NCBI GenBank assembly: GCA_905182995.1
Contig: CAJJDP010000074.1
Location: 302,595 to 366,594 of the forward strand
Direction of reading: 5' to 3'
Length of the DNA: 64,000 nucleotides
Source of the DNA: Paramecium octaurelia
Lineage: Eukaryota; Ciliophora; Oligohymenophorea; Peniculida; Parameciidae
The notes under the pieces are model-generated. The model did not search any database and had not been told where the DNA came from. It saw only the letters and a program-made list of their open reading frames with translations. A program made the position numbers and the translations under genes. Positions 37,470 to 50,770 of this stretch are shown one piece after another (the first letter of the stretch is position 1; each line of letters starts with the position of its first letter).

Positions 37470-38242
37470 CTTTCCTAAAAATTTCCTAAATTGTTAAAAT
37501 AAGGAGAATTTGAAATCAACTTTTTCTTTTAGTAGTATAAGTAATTCGTCATAATTGTATATTATCATTAAATTATTCTTTTTTATTAGGTAAACAAAAC
37601 TAGTAAAGTCTTATCGTAAATGTCTAACTATACAGTTCACATTAGTCAACATTAAGAAATCTTTTTTGGTGAATTGTCATTTTCATAACCATAACCTATA
37701 ATAATTATTTCTTCTAGCTTTGAGTTCGTTTTAAATCCTATACTATGTGGTAAATATTTTTAGACCCCTTTGTAACTGATGTTAATTGATGACCTATCTA
37801 TTCGTTTTATAATATTTTTATTCTTGAATCAGTCCATAATGATGTAATTTTTCTTTTCTGGAATATTACGGTCATTTGATGCAATAATTTTATGACTATA
37901 ATCAATACAATTGTAATGTATTACTTTGAAAACTTAATCATCGATTTCAACTTTAGAAGCACCAAGAATACCCTCTCTAAATTTGACTTAGTTGTTAATT
38001 CTAATTTTCTAATTTTGAACAATGGTTTTATATATTTCTTATCAATCTTATCTTCTGACCTTATTGTGTACCTTCTTTCTAAAGAAACCTGCTTTTCTCA
38101 TTACCAAAATACTACAATATAATGAATCTTCATACATTAATCCTAAAGTATTTATTAAATAGCTATTTTTTATTTTATTTACAAATATTCCTTTCAATTT
38201 TTCGTTTTTAAGATCAAGTTTAGTTGTTTGATTTACTTCCAA
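37470..38242 (-). pseudogene. Decayed gene of unknown family
   Basis: A readable start, MEVNQTTKLDLKNEKLKG (ATG at 38240-38242), runs about 66 codons to an in-frame TGA. A neighbouring frame then gives REGILGASKVEIDDQVFKVI and YNCIDYSHKIIASNDRN, another TGA, and DRSSINISYKGVQKYLPHS. The segments look like one protein broken by a frameshift and nonsense changes. No family recognised. Confidence 0.35.
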
Positions 38243-39883
38243 AGGATTTGCTTAAAAACAAATTATTTTTATTTTAGAATATTATATTATTTATAAAAAA
38301 AATGTATAATTAGAGAATGAATAATCCTCAAATTATTCTTTATTTTTTTAAGTACTTTGGTTCTAATTTTACTTTATTTAAATTTAAAATATTTCAATCT
38401 CATATTTCCTGTCAATGGATACATTTCTTAATTTTCTTTAATTTTTTCAAAGATCTTTGTTTCTTCAGGTTTTTTTCAAGATTTTTAGTGGGGAACACAT
38501 CAACAATAATACATCCAAGTTAATTGAAAAATTTAGAGGAGAGTGAGGCAACTAATAGCATATGGTTTTCACCAAATAGAGTTAGCTCTAGGATATAAAC
38601 ACGAAGTCAAACGATAGTCTTTGGTTAACTCAAATCATACCTAAATAAATTCGAAATGAAATTTACCTTATAGTATGGTAATCTTTCGGATCTTTTTGCT
38701 TAATCTCTTTTCATTCTAACTATTAAGTATATCATTTCGTACATAATCCAAAAGATTAGATAGGGACATAATTAATTTGTAATTTTTTTTTCAGGTTTAC
38801 TACTGCTTGTCAATCAACAAACTGCTGCTGCGTAATGTTGACTTTGCAATTTAATCAATCCATTATTTCCACATCTTTAGAACGAGAATTTTTTGCACAG
38901 AGCCATTACAGAATGTTGTTTATATATGATTGATATAAGATTTTGGAGGCGTTACGATACCACGATATATACAGTAGAAGCATTTTAGTTCATTGTAAAT
39001 TTTCAACCAAACCTCCATCCTTCACTCCTTGCCTTCATATAAAGTAACATTTTAGGGCTTAAACCAGATTAAATACACCCCCTTCAACAATTGAAAAATC
39101 AAATTTGAGCTCTAACAAAACTATTCAATATAATAGATAAAATCTGACAATCATCCCAATTCTAGATTATATTATTGAATTAGAATTTGTTGGAGAATTA
39201 TTTTAAATTGTTATTATATTTTATTTTGAAATCCAAAAAGCATACATCTATTAACAGTTTCTCTGTTTTAAATAGACGAGCACCCGACTTTAACAACAAA
39301 ATTATTAGCCAAATTAATAAAATGATATAATCTAATAAATTGAAATCAAATTTTAATAGGATATATGATAATGTATCTCCATGATTCTCTTGGAATACCA
39401 TAAATTTTAAAATCTTACCATAATATTAAAGAGATTAATACTTAGATAAGACTAACACACACACACACATAAGATTATTTTTAATTTTATGGATAATGAT
39501 TTATTTGCTTTTCTCAGATCATTTAGAAGTTTATTCTATCAAATGGGCTTGAATAATTATAATTTGAGGAAATATTCTTTAATTAATTAATTATGAATCT
39601 AGAGACAAATGAAAATCAAAGTTACAATATCAAGTATCGAAATAATTGGTTTGATTAATTACAAAACATTATCTCCACTATACGAATGGTTCTAATGTAA
39701 TTAAATTCATTTATATTCTTGAATGGAAATAAATATATAGCATGCTTTGAATTTTTAGGGAGTCTAGATGAATTTATTAATTGTTTTTGACATATTTGTT
39801 TCTCTATATTTTGATTAATAAATTTTAAATTTAATCAAAGAAAATATTACTAAATATAGAATTTTGGTTTAGCTTTATTTATT
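38243..39883. other. Subtelomeric AT-rich DNA, no intact gene
   Basis: About 1.6 kb without a supportable gene. It includes the (AC)n tract listed separately. Confidence 0.45.
39455..39469. repeat. (AC)n microsatellite
   Basis: About seven AC units in otherwise AT-rich DNA. Confidence 0.85.
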
Positions 39884-41792
39884 AAGTTGATAAATCAGCC
39901 TCTCGCTCATTAAATAAAAACTAGAATCTTTGAATTTTCTCTCATTTTTTAGGCATCTAATCTAACCTTTGTTTTTTTTTGAAGGTAAGGTGAAAATATT
40001 GTTCATAATACATATTGACGTTAAAATATGTAATTTATTATGTATTCCATTATCTAACACTTTTGGAGCAATTTATTGACCAAAACCAGCTTATTTTATC
40101 CACTTTTTTAAAGGATAAGGAATGGTTTTATCTTTTCCTAATCAATTCATATATTTTTAATCAAATTAATACATATAATTCAAAGAAGTAATAGAAATTA
40201 ACAACAATTTATTTTTTCTTAATGAATTTTACAAAAATAAAATCAATTTCGAATGAATCAAAGGCTTAAGGATGCAAAAAAGAATTGTATGAAGTTTTAG
40301 CTGCCTCAAAATATCTGGATAACAAAATATTCAAATTAATAATTGAAATGTTTAAAAAAGAATCAATTTCAGATTCTTTAAGCTTTTTATCTCAAGTAGA
40401 AAACCAAAAGTGTTGGGTAAAACACATTATAGAATTTGACTTTTTATCAAGTCCATATACAAAAGAGAACATTAACAAGGTGATAAAAGATATTAAGTAT
40501 TTTACATAAGTTATGAAATAAATTAATGGTCATGACTTTAATATAATTAATTATTCCAATGAAGATAATATAAAAAATAAATAAGCTCTAATTAAGAAAA
40601 TATGTAATGATGAAAACATAATTGAATTGTTAAGATATTTAGTTCATCTCACTTCCATTGATAATAAATTCATCTAAAGCGGATCAAATTCTCTTCATTT
40701 GTTAGTAGAAATGAAAATTGATCTAAGGTCGCAATCCTTGGAAAATATTAAAATTCAAAATACCTCACTGCTGGCTGCTAATTTTGCCAGATGTGATTTG
40801 AGTGGATCTGAATTTGACAATGTCGTTGTTAGCGGGATGAATCTTAATGGGGCAAAATTATATAATTGTAAATGGAAGAATTTAAGAATGCATGATGGAA
40901 TAGAGCTAAAAGGTTATGATTGTGGGGTCAACTCAATTTGCTTTTCTCCAGATGGTAAATCATTAGCTTCTAGTAGTACTGACATTTATTTATGGAATAT
41001 TAAAACAAGAAAAATAAAATCTCTATTAAAAGGAAAGTGTAGGATAACAAAAGTCTGCTTCTAGCCTAATGGTACAATATTAGTTACTTGTGGTAACAAA
41101 TCTGTATATTTATGGAATTTGAAAACAAGGAAATAATTATCTAAACTATGTGTTCATGCTGCTACAGTTTATTCAGTCTGCTTCTCTCCTGATGGTACTA
41201 TATTAGCATCTTGCAGTGAGGACTAGTCTATTAATTTGTGGGATGTTAAGACATTATAATTAAAAGTCAAATTATGTGGTCATATTAGGGCTGTTTATTC
41301 CGTCTGTTTCTCCCCTGATGGTACTACATTAGCATCGTGCAGCGAGGACTAGTCTATAATTTTGTGGGATATACAAACAGGATAACAAAAAGCCTATTTA
41401 AATGGTCATACTAGTCGTGTTAATTCAGTGATTTTCTCTCCTGATAGTACTCTATTAGCATCTGGTAGTGGGGATTATAAATGCGGTGGAGATTGTTCTA
41501 TCCGTTTATGGAATATTAAGACGGGATAATTAAAAAGTAAATTAGATTTTGATGATCATTGTGTTATTTCGGTCAGTTTCTCTCCTGATGGTACTATATT
41601 AGCATTTGGTAATGCAGATAATTGTATCCGCTTTTGGGATGTTAAGAAAGGATTAAATAAAACCAAATTAGTTTGTCATACAGATAATCTTAATGAAATC
41701 TGTTTCTCTCCTGATAATACTACATTAGCATCTGCATCTGGCTGTTCCGATGCGTCTATCTGTTTATGGGATGTCAAGACAGTGTAACAAAA
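39884..41792. repeat. First copy of a 1909-bp identical direct duplication
   Basis: The bases from 39884 onward recur unchanged from 41794, an offset of 1910. The encoded proteins in the two copies are identical wherever compared. The copy ends at a single N (41793). Identity in both coding and non-coding parts plus the N point to unmerged overlapping contig ends. Confidence 0.9.
40222..41792 (+). CDS. WD40/pentapeptide-repeat protein, truncated duplicate copy
   Basis: This is identical to the first 1571 bases of the gene at 42132-45938: the N-terminal helical domain, the pentapeptide-like segment and the first seven WD40 blades. It stops at the single N at 41793, after which sequence from upstream of the gene begins again. 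It is most likely not a second gene but the end of one contig overlapping the start of the next. If it were real it would encode a protein cut off in the seventh blade. Confidence 0.8.
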
Positions 41793-41793
41793 N
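41793..41793. other. Single undetermined base at contig junction
   Basis: One N lies exactly at the junction between the two identical 1909-bp copies. Confidence 0.95.
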
Positions 41794-43702
41794 AAGTTGA
41801 TAAATCAGCCTCTCGCTCATTAAATAAAAACTAGAATCTTTGAATTTTCTCTCATTTTTTAGGCATCTAATCTAACCTTTGTTTTTTTTTGAAGGTAAGG
41901 TGAAAATATTGTTCATAATACATATTGACGTTAAAATATGTAATTTATTATGTATTCCATTATCTAACACTTTTGGAGCAATTTATTGACCAAAACCAGC
42001 TTATTTTATCCACTTTTTTAAAGGATAAGGAATGGTTTTATCTTTTCCTAATCAATTCATATATTTTTAATCAAATTAATACATATAATTCAAAGAAGTA
42101 ATAGAAATTAACAACAATTTATTTTTTCTTAATGAATTTTACAAAAATAAAATCAATTTCGAATGAATCAAAGGCTTAAGGATGCAAAAAAGAATTGTAT
42201 GAAGTTTTAGCTGCCTCAAAATATCTGGATAACAAAATATTCAAATTAATAATTGAAATGTTTAAAAAAGAATCAATTTCAGATTCTTTAAGCTTTTTAT
42301 CTCAAGTAGAAAACCAAAAGTGTTGGGTAAAACACATTATAGAATTTGACTTTTTATCAAGTCCATATACAAAAGAGAACATTAACAAGGTGATAAAAGA
42401 TATTAAGTATTTTACATAAGTTATGAAATAAATTAATGGTCATGACTTTAATATAATTAATTATTCCAATGAAGATAATATAAAAAATAAATAAGCTCTA
42501 ATTAAGAAAATATGTAATGATGAAAACATAATTGAATTGTTAAGATATTTAGTTCATCTCACTTCCATTGATAATAAATTCATCTAAAGCGGATCAAATT
42601 CTCTTCATTTGTTAGTAGAAATGAAAATTGATCTAAGGTCGCAATCCTTGGAAAATATTAAAATTCAAAATACCTCACTGCTGGCTGCTAATTTTGCCAG
42701 ATGTGATTTGAGTGGATCTGAATTTGACAATGTCGTTGTTAGCGGGATGAATCTTAATGGGGCAAAATTATATAATTGTAAATGGAAGAATTTAAGAATG
42801 CATGATGGAATAGAGCTAAAAGGTTATGATTGTGGGGTCAACTCAATTTGCTTTTCTCCAGATGGTAAATCATTAGCTTCTAGTAGTACTGACATTTATT
42901 TATGGAATATTAAAACAAGAAAAATAAAATCTCTATTAAAAGGAAAGTGTAGGATAACAAAAGTCTGCTTCTAGCCTAATGGTACAATATTAGTTACTTG
43001 TGGTAACAAATCTGTATATTTATGGAATTTGAAAACAAGGAAATAATTATCTAAACTATGTGTTCATGCTGCTACAGTTTATTCAGTCTGCTTCTCTCCT
43101 GATGGTACTATATTAGCATCTTGCAGTGAGGACTAGTCTATTAATTTGTGGGATGTTAAGACATTATAATTAAAAGTCAAATTATGTGGTCATATTAGGG
43201 CTGTTTATTCCGTCTGTTTCTCCCCTGATGGTACTACATTAGCATCGTGCAGCGAGGACTAGTCTATAATTTTGTGGGATATACAAACAGGATAACAAAA
43301 AGCCTATTTAAATGGTCATACTAGTCGTGTTAATTCAGTGATTTTCTCTCCTGATAGTACTCTATTAGCATCTGGTAGTGGGGATTATAAATGCGGTGGA
43401 GATTGTTCTATCCGTTTATGGAATATTAAGACGGGATAATTAAAAAGTAAATTAGATTTTGATGATCATTGTGTTATTTCGGTCAGTTTCTCTCCTGATG
43501 GTACTATATTAGCATTTGGTAATGCAGATAATTGTATCCGCTTTTGGGATGTTAAGAAAGGATTAAATAAAACCAAATTAGTTTGTCATACAGATAATCT
43601 TAATGAAATCTGTTTCTCTCCTGATAATACTACATTAGCATCTGCATCTGGCTGTTCCGATGCGTCTATCTGTTTATGGGATGTCAAGACAGTGTAACAA
43701 AA
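41794..43702. repeat. Second copy of the 1909-bp identical direct duplication
   Basis: Matches 39884-41792. This copy continues smoothly into the rest of the WD40 gene, so it is the one in correct context. Confidence 0.9.
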
Positions 43703-45938
43703 AGTCAATTTAGATGGTCATACTAAGGCTGTATATTCAGTCTGTTTCTCTCCTGATGGTACTACAGTAGCATCTGGTAGCTATGATAAGTCCATCCGGC
43801 TATGGAATGTTAAGACTGGGTAATAAAAGTTCTAATTAGAAGGTCATTAATATACAGTATTTTCAGTTTGCTTCTCTCCTGATGGTACTACTTTAGCATC
43901 TGGTAGTTATGATAAGTCTATACGGCTATGGAATGTTAAGACTGGATAATAAAAAGCCAAATTAGTTGGACATTTTGATAGTGTTAATTCGGTCTGTTTC
44001 TCTCCTGATAGTATAACCCTAGCTTCTGGTAGTGGATAGAAGAATTGGAAGGAAGATATGTCTATCCGTTTATGGGATGTTAAAACAGGAAAATAAACCG
44101 CCATATTAGTTGGTCATACTAATGGTGTTAGTTCAGTCAGTTTTACTCCTGATGGTACCACATTAGCATCTGGTAGTTATGATAACTCTATCCGTGTATG
44201 GGATGCTAGAACAGGATAATAAACATTCGAATTTGAAGATCATTAGCATATAATTTATTCAGTTTGCTTCTCTCCTGATGGTACTATATTAGCATCAGGT
44301 AGTTATGATAAATCTATCTGTTTATGGGATGTTAAGACAAGATATAAAAAGTTCGAATTAGAAGGTCATTAGTATACAGTGTATTCAGTTTGCTTCTCTC
44401 CTGATGGTACTATATTAGCATCTGGTAGTTATGATAAATATATCTGTTTATGGGATGTTAAGACAGGATAATAAAAAGCTAAATTATATGGTCATACTAG
44501 CACTATTAATTCAATCTGTTTCTCTCCTGATGGTATTATATTAGTATCTTGTAGTGATGATAAGTCTATCCGTTTATGGGATATTTAGTCCATGTAATAA
44601 TAAACCAAATTAGGTGATTATTCTAAAAGTTTTAATTAAGGCAGTTTTCCTATTGATGGAGCTCTATCAGCTTCTTAAAGTGATGATAAATATATTTATT
44701 TATACAATTTTAAGACAGGATAATAATTAGACAAATTAGAGGGTCATAATAGCATTATTAATTCAATCTGTTTCTCTCCTGATGGTACTTTATTAGTTTC
44801 AGGTAGTGATGATAAGTCTATTCGTTTTTGGGATTTTAACACAGGCCTATAGATATTATAATTCGATGGCCATACTCGTGGAGTCTTATCCGTGTGCTTT
44901 TCTCCTGAAGGTGATATATTAGCATCCTGTAGTAGAGATATGTCAATCCGTTTATGGGATTTTAAAGCAAAAAAATAATAATTTAAATTGGATGGTCATA
45001 CTAATTCAGTTTGGTCAGTATGTTTTTCTCCTGATGGTACTTCATTAGCATCTGGAAGTGTAGATAACTCTATCCGTTTATGGAATGTTAAGACAGGATT
45101 TGAAAAATCAAAATTAGATGGTCATACTGATTCAGTATGGTCAGTCTGCTTCTCTCCTGATGGTTGTACTCTAGCATCAGGTAGCAAAGATAATTCTATC
45201 CGTTTATGGAATGTTAAGACAGGACAATTAAAAATTAAATTAAATGGTCATAGCAACAGTGTCAATACAGTCTGTTTTTCTCCTGATGGTGCTTCATTAG
45301 TATCTGGTAGTGTTGATAAGTCTATTCGTTAATGGAATGTAAAGACAGGACAATTAAAATCAACTTTGAATGTTCATAGCGATTCTGTCAATTCAGTATG
45401 TTTTTCTCCTGATGGTACTTCATTAGCATCTGGTAGTTCAGATAACTCTATATTGTTGTGGAATTTAAAGACAGGACACTTAAAATCAAAATTATAAGGT
45501 CATAGTAATTGTATCAATTCAGTATGCTTCTCTCCGATGGGTACTAAAATAGCATTTTGTAGTGATGATTCATCTATTTACTTTTGGGATGTTAATATAG
45601 AAAGCGAAATCCCATATTTTGATTAAAATTATGAATGTATGCCAGCATAAATGAAAACGCTACCTTTATAATATAATCCTTTTTCAGAAAGTGGTATTTA
45701 TTGTAATTATTCTTATAGTAAACGCAATAACACCTATTCTTCTTATTTTTAAAAAGCCAATATTTTAAGCTCAAAATGCATTAATAGAGCAAGGAGAATT
45801 TGTAAATTATTATGGTGTAGATTTAAGACAATTTTTCAAATCCAAAGGGAGTTGTTTTTTGGAAAGTTAAGTAGAATTGAAATATAAGTGATATATGATT
45901 ATTTCAGAAAATATATATCATTTTTAAATTATAGTTGA
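42132..45938 (+). CDS. Giant WD40-repeat protein with pentapeptide-like linker, 1268 aa
   Basis: ATG is at 42132-42134 and TGA at 45936-45938. The 1268 codons have no internal TGA and no intron; about 60 Gln codons are TAA/TAG. Residues 1-160 are helical ([19 protein letters not shown]). Residues about 170-225 carry a pentapeptide-repeat-like stretch ([32 protein letters not shown]). About 22 WD40 blades of about 42 residues follow, most reading [19 protein letters not shown](D/N)VKTG. Blade 15 is degenerate and the last two are less regular. The final 110 residues are basic and non-repetitive. Twenty-two blades would make about three seven-bladed propellers. This WD40 type is greatly expanded in Paramecium; it acts as a protein-interaction scaffold, partners unknown. 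Confidence 0.95.
42822..45600 (+). repeat. Tandem ~126-bp WD40 blade repeat
   Basis: The blade-coding DNA repeats at about 126-bp spacing with near-identical segments (TTCTCTCCTGATGGTACT recurs almost every unit). Neighbouring blades are more alike at the DNA level than needed for the fold, which suggests recent unit duplication or gene conversion. Confidence 0.85.
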
Positions 45939-47520
45939 AAAAATTCTAAGAACAAACACAGTTTATAAGTGATCTAATCTGAGATAGCTAGTTAATAACA
46001 TTACCTAAAACCTTCTTACGGACTCTCTAGACTTTTTTTCTATTCTCGAATTTAAGTACAAGTAATCATTCAAAATCTTTCTACAAACACTAAGAAAAGA
46101 ACACTGTATTTGGAAGTATCAGATAAATTCAAATGAATTATATATATTTTAAAAATCAAATGAATATGTAAATAAAATCAAGGAAAATGATAATTAATAG
46201 AAAGATATATGTAAATTCAAAAAAATGGAAATAAGAAACCTAAAATTAAGGGACACATAATAGTTTCATTGACAAGGCTCATATGCTAGCTTTTTGTTTA
46301 GCTGAACTAGTTCTATGAACTCATGCTTCTTTACTGGCTGAGATAAAGAAGTAAGCTGAATTAAGTTGAAGCTATTTTAGAACAAATTTAGGCAGGCTGG
46401 TGATAAATAAAAGAATTGGGATCAGGGTGTTGAGAGAAAACCATTTAGAATGGACCATAATGGTCAAAGACTTATTATGATCTAAGCAGTATGATGCACT
46501 TGTGGCTTCTAGATTAGCTTAACTAAATTTGGCTTAAAATATATTGGAAGTATTACACTCAATATTTAAATAATATCTGGCTTGCAAACAGGTGTTTTTG
46601 AAGGGGAAAACTTTAAATCTTCATTCAAAAATTAAACCACTTTTGACTTAAGCTATCCTACCGAATTTTTATAGTTCTTCTAAAAGATCGTTCTCTATTT
46701 AATTAAAACTTCATGGTTAAGGCAATTCTAGAACCAAATTCCAAAGTTTTTAATCTTTAGTATTGTTTTCTGTAAATCAAAGCTGCATACTCTTTTGTGA
46801 TGGAATAGCAATCTAGTTTACTAAGTATAGGTCAGTTAAAAAAGGCGATTGAGGTAGAACTTGATCCCTAACTTGTAAACAAGAATAATCGGAGGGTCAA
46901 ATTATCCAAATTTAAGGCTAGGATTAGGTAGTTGATGATACTTGAAGATAATTGTATTGTAAGCACATAACCTATTGTTAGAAAGGAGCAGTAAAATAAG
47001 TTGCTTTTAATGATAAAACTTCGAAATCGATGGAGATTGAATAATAATAACTTTTTAATTAAAAACTACCTCCTGAACAAGCTTTATTAATTATTTCAGC
47101 GATTCATAAACAACCTCACTTGAATCAACTTCTATGTCAATTTTAATAATAGGTAAGATTTTAGAGAGCTTATTTTTTTTATAAGAAAAATAAACTAATT
47201 AAGAGATTGAATAATTAAAGAAAGTAAAATAGCGGAATTTTTATATAGCACTTCAAATGAATTTATACTATAAATTATTGATCAAAGTTTTTCAAAGTTC
47301 AAAAGCCTTGTGGCTTATTATGAAACGAGTAAGGTAAAAATGAAGAAGCATGAGGTATCAAAGTACTACTGCAAGAATTTTAATAAAGGACCCTTTATAA
47401 TTGACATATATGATATCACCAAGGTTCCCTTTCTCATAATAACTAGAGATCGGCAATATTCCTTTAGTTATTTCAGGGTAGCATTTGTTCAGTGGGCATA
47501 ACCTTACCCATCCAAGATTC
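45939..47520 (+). pseudogene. Degenerate coding relic, family unknown
   Basis: Between about 46260 and 47100 the plus strand reads like protein in pieces (MLAFCLAELVL, WTIMVKDLLQSKQYDALVA, LVNKNNRRVKLSKFKARIR) but is broken by TGA and frame changes, with no intron that repairs it. The first 300 bases after the WD40 stop are plain AT-rich spacer. Confidence 0.35.
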
Positions 47521-49555
47521 TTATTGATTGTAAATGAGTTTTCGTTCCAAATTTCGTTTTTGACATTCCAATTGCAAAATCTTATGAATTAATGCATTAT
47601 ATAATGGAATGAGATTGCTTTATTAGAGGCCATTCCTTTTTGTATATATTCTATTTCCTCTTAATTTAATTCGTGTAGTTATGGAATGGGTTTCGAACAT
47701 TAATGCTCAATGCTTGATAATTTATCTAATATTTCTATGCAATTAGTGAATATTTCTTTTCCTGTACATAATTTTTATCATCATTAATGAACCAATTAAA
47801 TATTTCTCCATCTCTTTGTTGCTAATGGAGGATTAGAGTTGATTTTAGGATATTGAAGAATTCATTCTTTCATAATTCAAACTTGCTTTGAGTTTATCAA
47901 AGAAATTAACGAATTTCTAATATTTTTAAAAATAGTTAAAATCACCACAAATGATAAGTTGCTAACTATTAGAAAGCTAATTCACTATTGCTGTTCCCTT
48001 TCCAAAAAATACAATTTAAATATTTTGCATTCACTTTAGTTGTGAAAATAAATATTAACTAAAGCTATATTTAAAACCGGAGTAATTATTCAACAACTAA
48101 GACATCAGGTAGGATGATTTTCAAAATCATCTACTTAGGTATTCATTACAAATACATTTTCTATTTTCATTATTTGAATCAAAAACTTTTTGATTCAATG
48201 ATCGTTTCAATATAACTTTTGCATTCTCCTTTTTATTCGGATGGCAAAAACTTAAAGTATTCCGATTATTTGGCTTGATTCATTTTTCATCAATCAAAAA
48301 ACAAGAATTTTGAATGTTATCAAATTTACATTCATCAACAATACCACCCTTTCATAAATCTTCCATTAATATCCATTAATAATACATTTTTTGCTTTAAA
48401 TTAATGTGTAGTTTATAAAATTCAATACTATATCTTCCTTTAAAATAACTAGAAAGAAATCCTGACACCTTTAAAGTGATTAGGCAATCCAACTTAAATT
48501 CTCTTGCCCATCATTGTTCTATTATTAATATACTTATGTTATTTATAAGGATTAATAACATTCGCATTCATTTTAAACCCAAATTACTGAATACTATTGA
48601 AAACTATGGGTTTTATGTAAATTGAATTGTACCTAAATGCATTCCTTGATTGTGTAGTTTTGTTGAAGATTATCATCATAAATATTTTATAAATAAATAA
48701 TTACATTGCACGTTGCTAATCAGTCATACAATATTAACAAATGGGAACTACACGATTTTAAAGACTATTTTTAATCTTTACTATAAAGTAATCAAATGCA
48801 TGATTCTTACTAAATATACTGCTTTTATTATAATTAAAGTAAAACTACACTTTCTTTTAATTATTTTTTTATTCTGCATCTTCGATCAAACATATATATC
48901 ATTTATTTTTCAAGCCTTTTTTCTTCCTTTTCATTCAATTTTTATACTTAAATATTTATTTCTTGAGTAGCATGCTTTACTTAAATTTAATGGATGAACA
49001 TTTACATTTCTATGATTGTTTAATGGTTTATAAAATGTTTTTATATCTTCTAAAATGGTTACCATAATTATTTCTACATAATTTTTTAATTTCTGTTTAG
49101 GATTTATGAATCTTCTCCTTTTTATTTATGGTGATTTCTATTTTATATTAATTAAGGCATTTTATAAAATTTCCGGGAATCTCATTTGAAACTAGTAATG
49201 ATATTCATTGGAATTTTTCTCTAAAATGATCTTCTCTTTTTATTTTTATTCTTTATGATATAAAATATACATACAAGTTAGATGTGCCTGTAGAGTATAT
49301 ATGAGGAGCATATAAGCGAAAGCAAATTACAAGAATATTTTCAGAATAATTCTCATGCCCTACTCTCAAAGAATCTCTGAGGTGAAATATTTTATGGATG
49401 CATGTATTTGCTTTATGAATGAGAGTTGTTATATTTTATCTATTTATCCAGTTAAAGTCTAAATCAATTTAAACTTGGTAGAATTACACTTTATTATTTC
49501 TATAAACATATATAAAAAAATAATTAATAATAATCTTCTCAAGTAATAGAAATTA
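47521..49555. other. AT-rich DNA with a minus-strand relic
   Basis: A minus-strand piece at about 48120-48420 reads GGIVDECKFDNIQNSCFLID and CHPNKKENAKVILKRSLNQ with several Cys/His, then ends in stops. The rest shows no gene. Confidence 0.4.
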
Positions 49556-50770
49556 ATGGAAAATCTTCCATTTTGCTAAACTTTAAATTTTCTTCGGAGT
49601 GATAACTCAGAATTAATTTGCGGTTCTTGTCTTCTGGAATTAGCTAAAACATAAAAGGATTTTAAAATTCATTAAATCATAGATCTAGAATAAGTAAATT
49701 ATATATATTTTAGATTCGTGATCATCCAGACTAGGTATTTCAATTCACCAACGTACTCAAATTCTTACCAATAGAAGAATCTTAGATTACTAAGTTTTTT
49801 GAAGATTAAAAATAATAGCTAAATGGAGTAATATAAATAATTGAATAATTAATTAATTATTATGAATCAATGAAGCAAGATTATTTTTAATAATGGACAA
49901 CAAATTTTTGTAATGTATTTCAATAGAGTGATATTAGATTATTAAATATGATGAATTCAAATAAATATTAAAAAATCTGTATAGTTATGATAAAAATGGT
50001 TAGGCTGAGTCAATTCAATAGGCACAAAAATAATTTTAAAATTATTTTAATTAAATAAGGATCATTGATTTAGGAGTTAGTTAAAAAGATCTTTTAAATT
50101 TGCAAGAACTTCATAAATATATATATAATAAGTATTATGAGAAGATATATCTAGAACACATTCAAATGAATTATTTTAAGAAATAATTAATGCAATAGCC
50201 AAAACTTCAGAAAATCACAAGGTATTTTTCAAATTTGGAGAGAGTGGATTCTTTTATGATTTGATAAAAACGATATAAGAAAAAGTTAAGAAAAATTTAC
50301 AAACAAACAAAAAAATTTATCATAGTATAGAGCATGGGCTAAATTATTAATTAATTAAAAATAAGATTATTGGAGAGGAAAATTTGCTCTGGTACTTTAA
50401 ATCATCGAACAAAAATGGCTAAGTATTTGGTGGGTTTACTCCCTATAAATGGTAGATAGGATATTCTGGTCTCTGTTAAGAAAATCCCTCTTTTTTATTT
50501 TCATAAACTTTAAGGGAAATTTATCCGATAAAATAATAAATGGGATCTTATACCTAATATTTTACAGATGAATATCTATTATTTGGAGGTACTAGTAACT
50601 GTGATTAAGACTTGAGAATAAACCCAGATTTTAAATCAGGATACTCTAGATTAGGTATTGTATACAACTCTCCTGATGGAATTGATACGTCAAAATATTC
50701 ATCCTATTTAATGGGGGCTCTAGAGCCAAATGTTTAGGAATGCGAAATATATCAAATGACTTTTGAATGA
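49556..50770 (+). CDS. TLDc-domain protein with N-terminal Cys-rich segment
   Basis: ATG is at 49556-49558 (MENLPFCQTLNFLRSDNSE) and TGA at 50768-50770. A 20-nt intron follows LEQ, and at least two more short introns are needed. The N-terminus has Cys/His spacing (CQTL...LICGSCLLEL...IH) like the short zinc-binding motif seen in Paramecium TLDc proteins. A coiled-coil middle follows (QAQKQFQNYFNQIRI, LQELHKYIYNKYYEKIYLEH). The C-terminal TLDc domain includes ENLLWYFKSSNKNGQVFGGF, NPSFLFSQTLREIYP, LLFGGTSNCDQDLRINP, YSRLGIVYNSP and the closing ECEIYQMTFE. TLDc proteins are linked to oxidative-stress responses and V-ATPase regulation. Domain assignment is good; the middle splice sites are provisional. 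Confidence 0.75.

Noticed and set aside
40222-41792. A second, independent WD40 paralogue upstream
   Set aside because: Identity with 42132-43702 extends through non-coding DNA and ends at a single N, so an assembly duplicate is far more likely.
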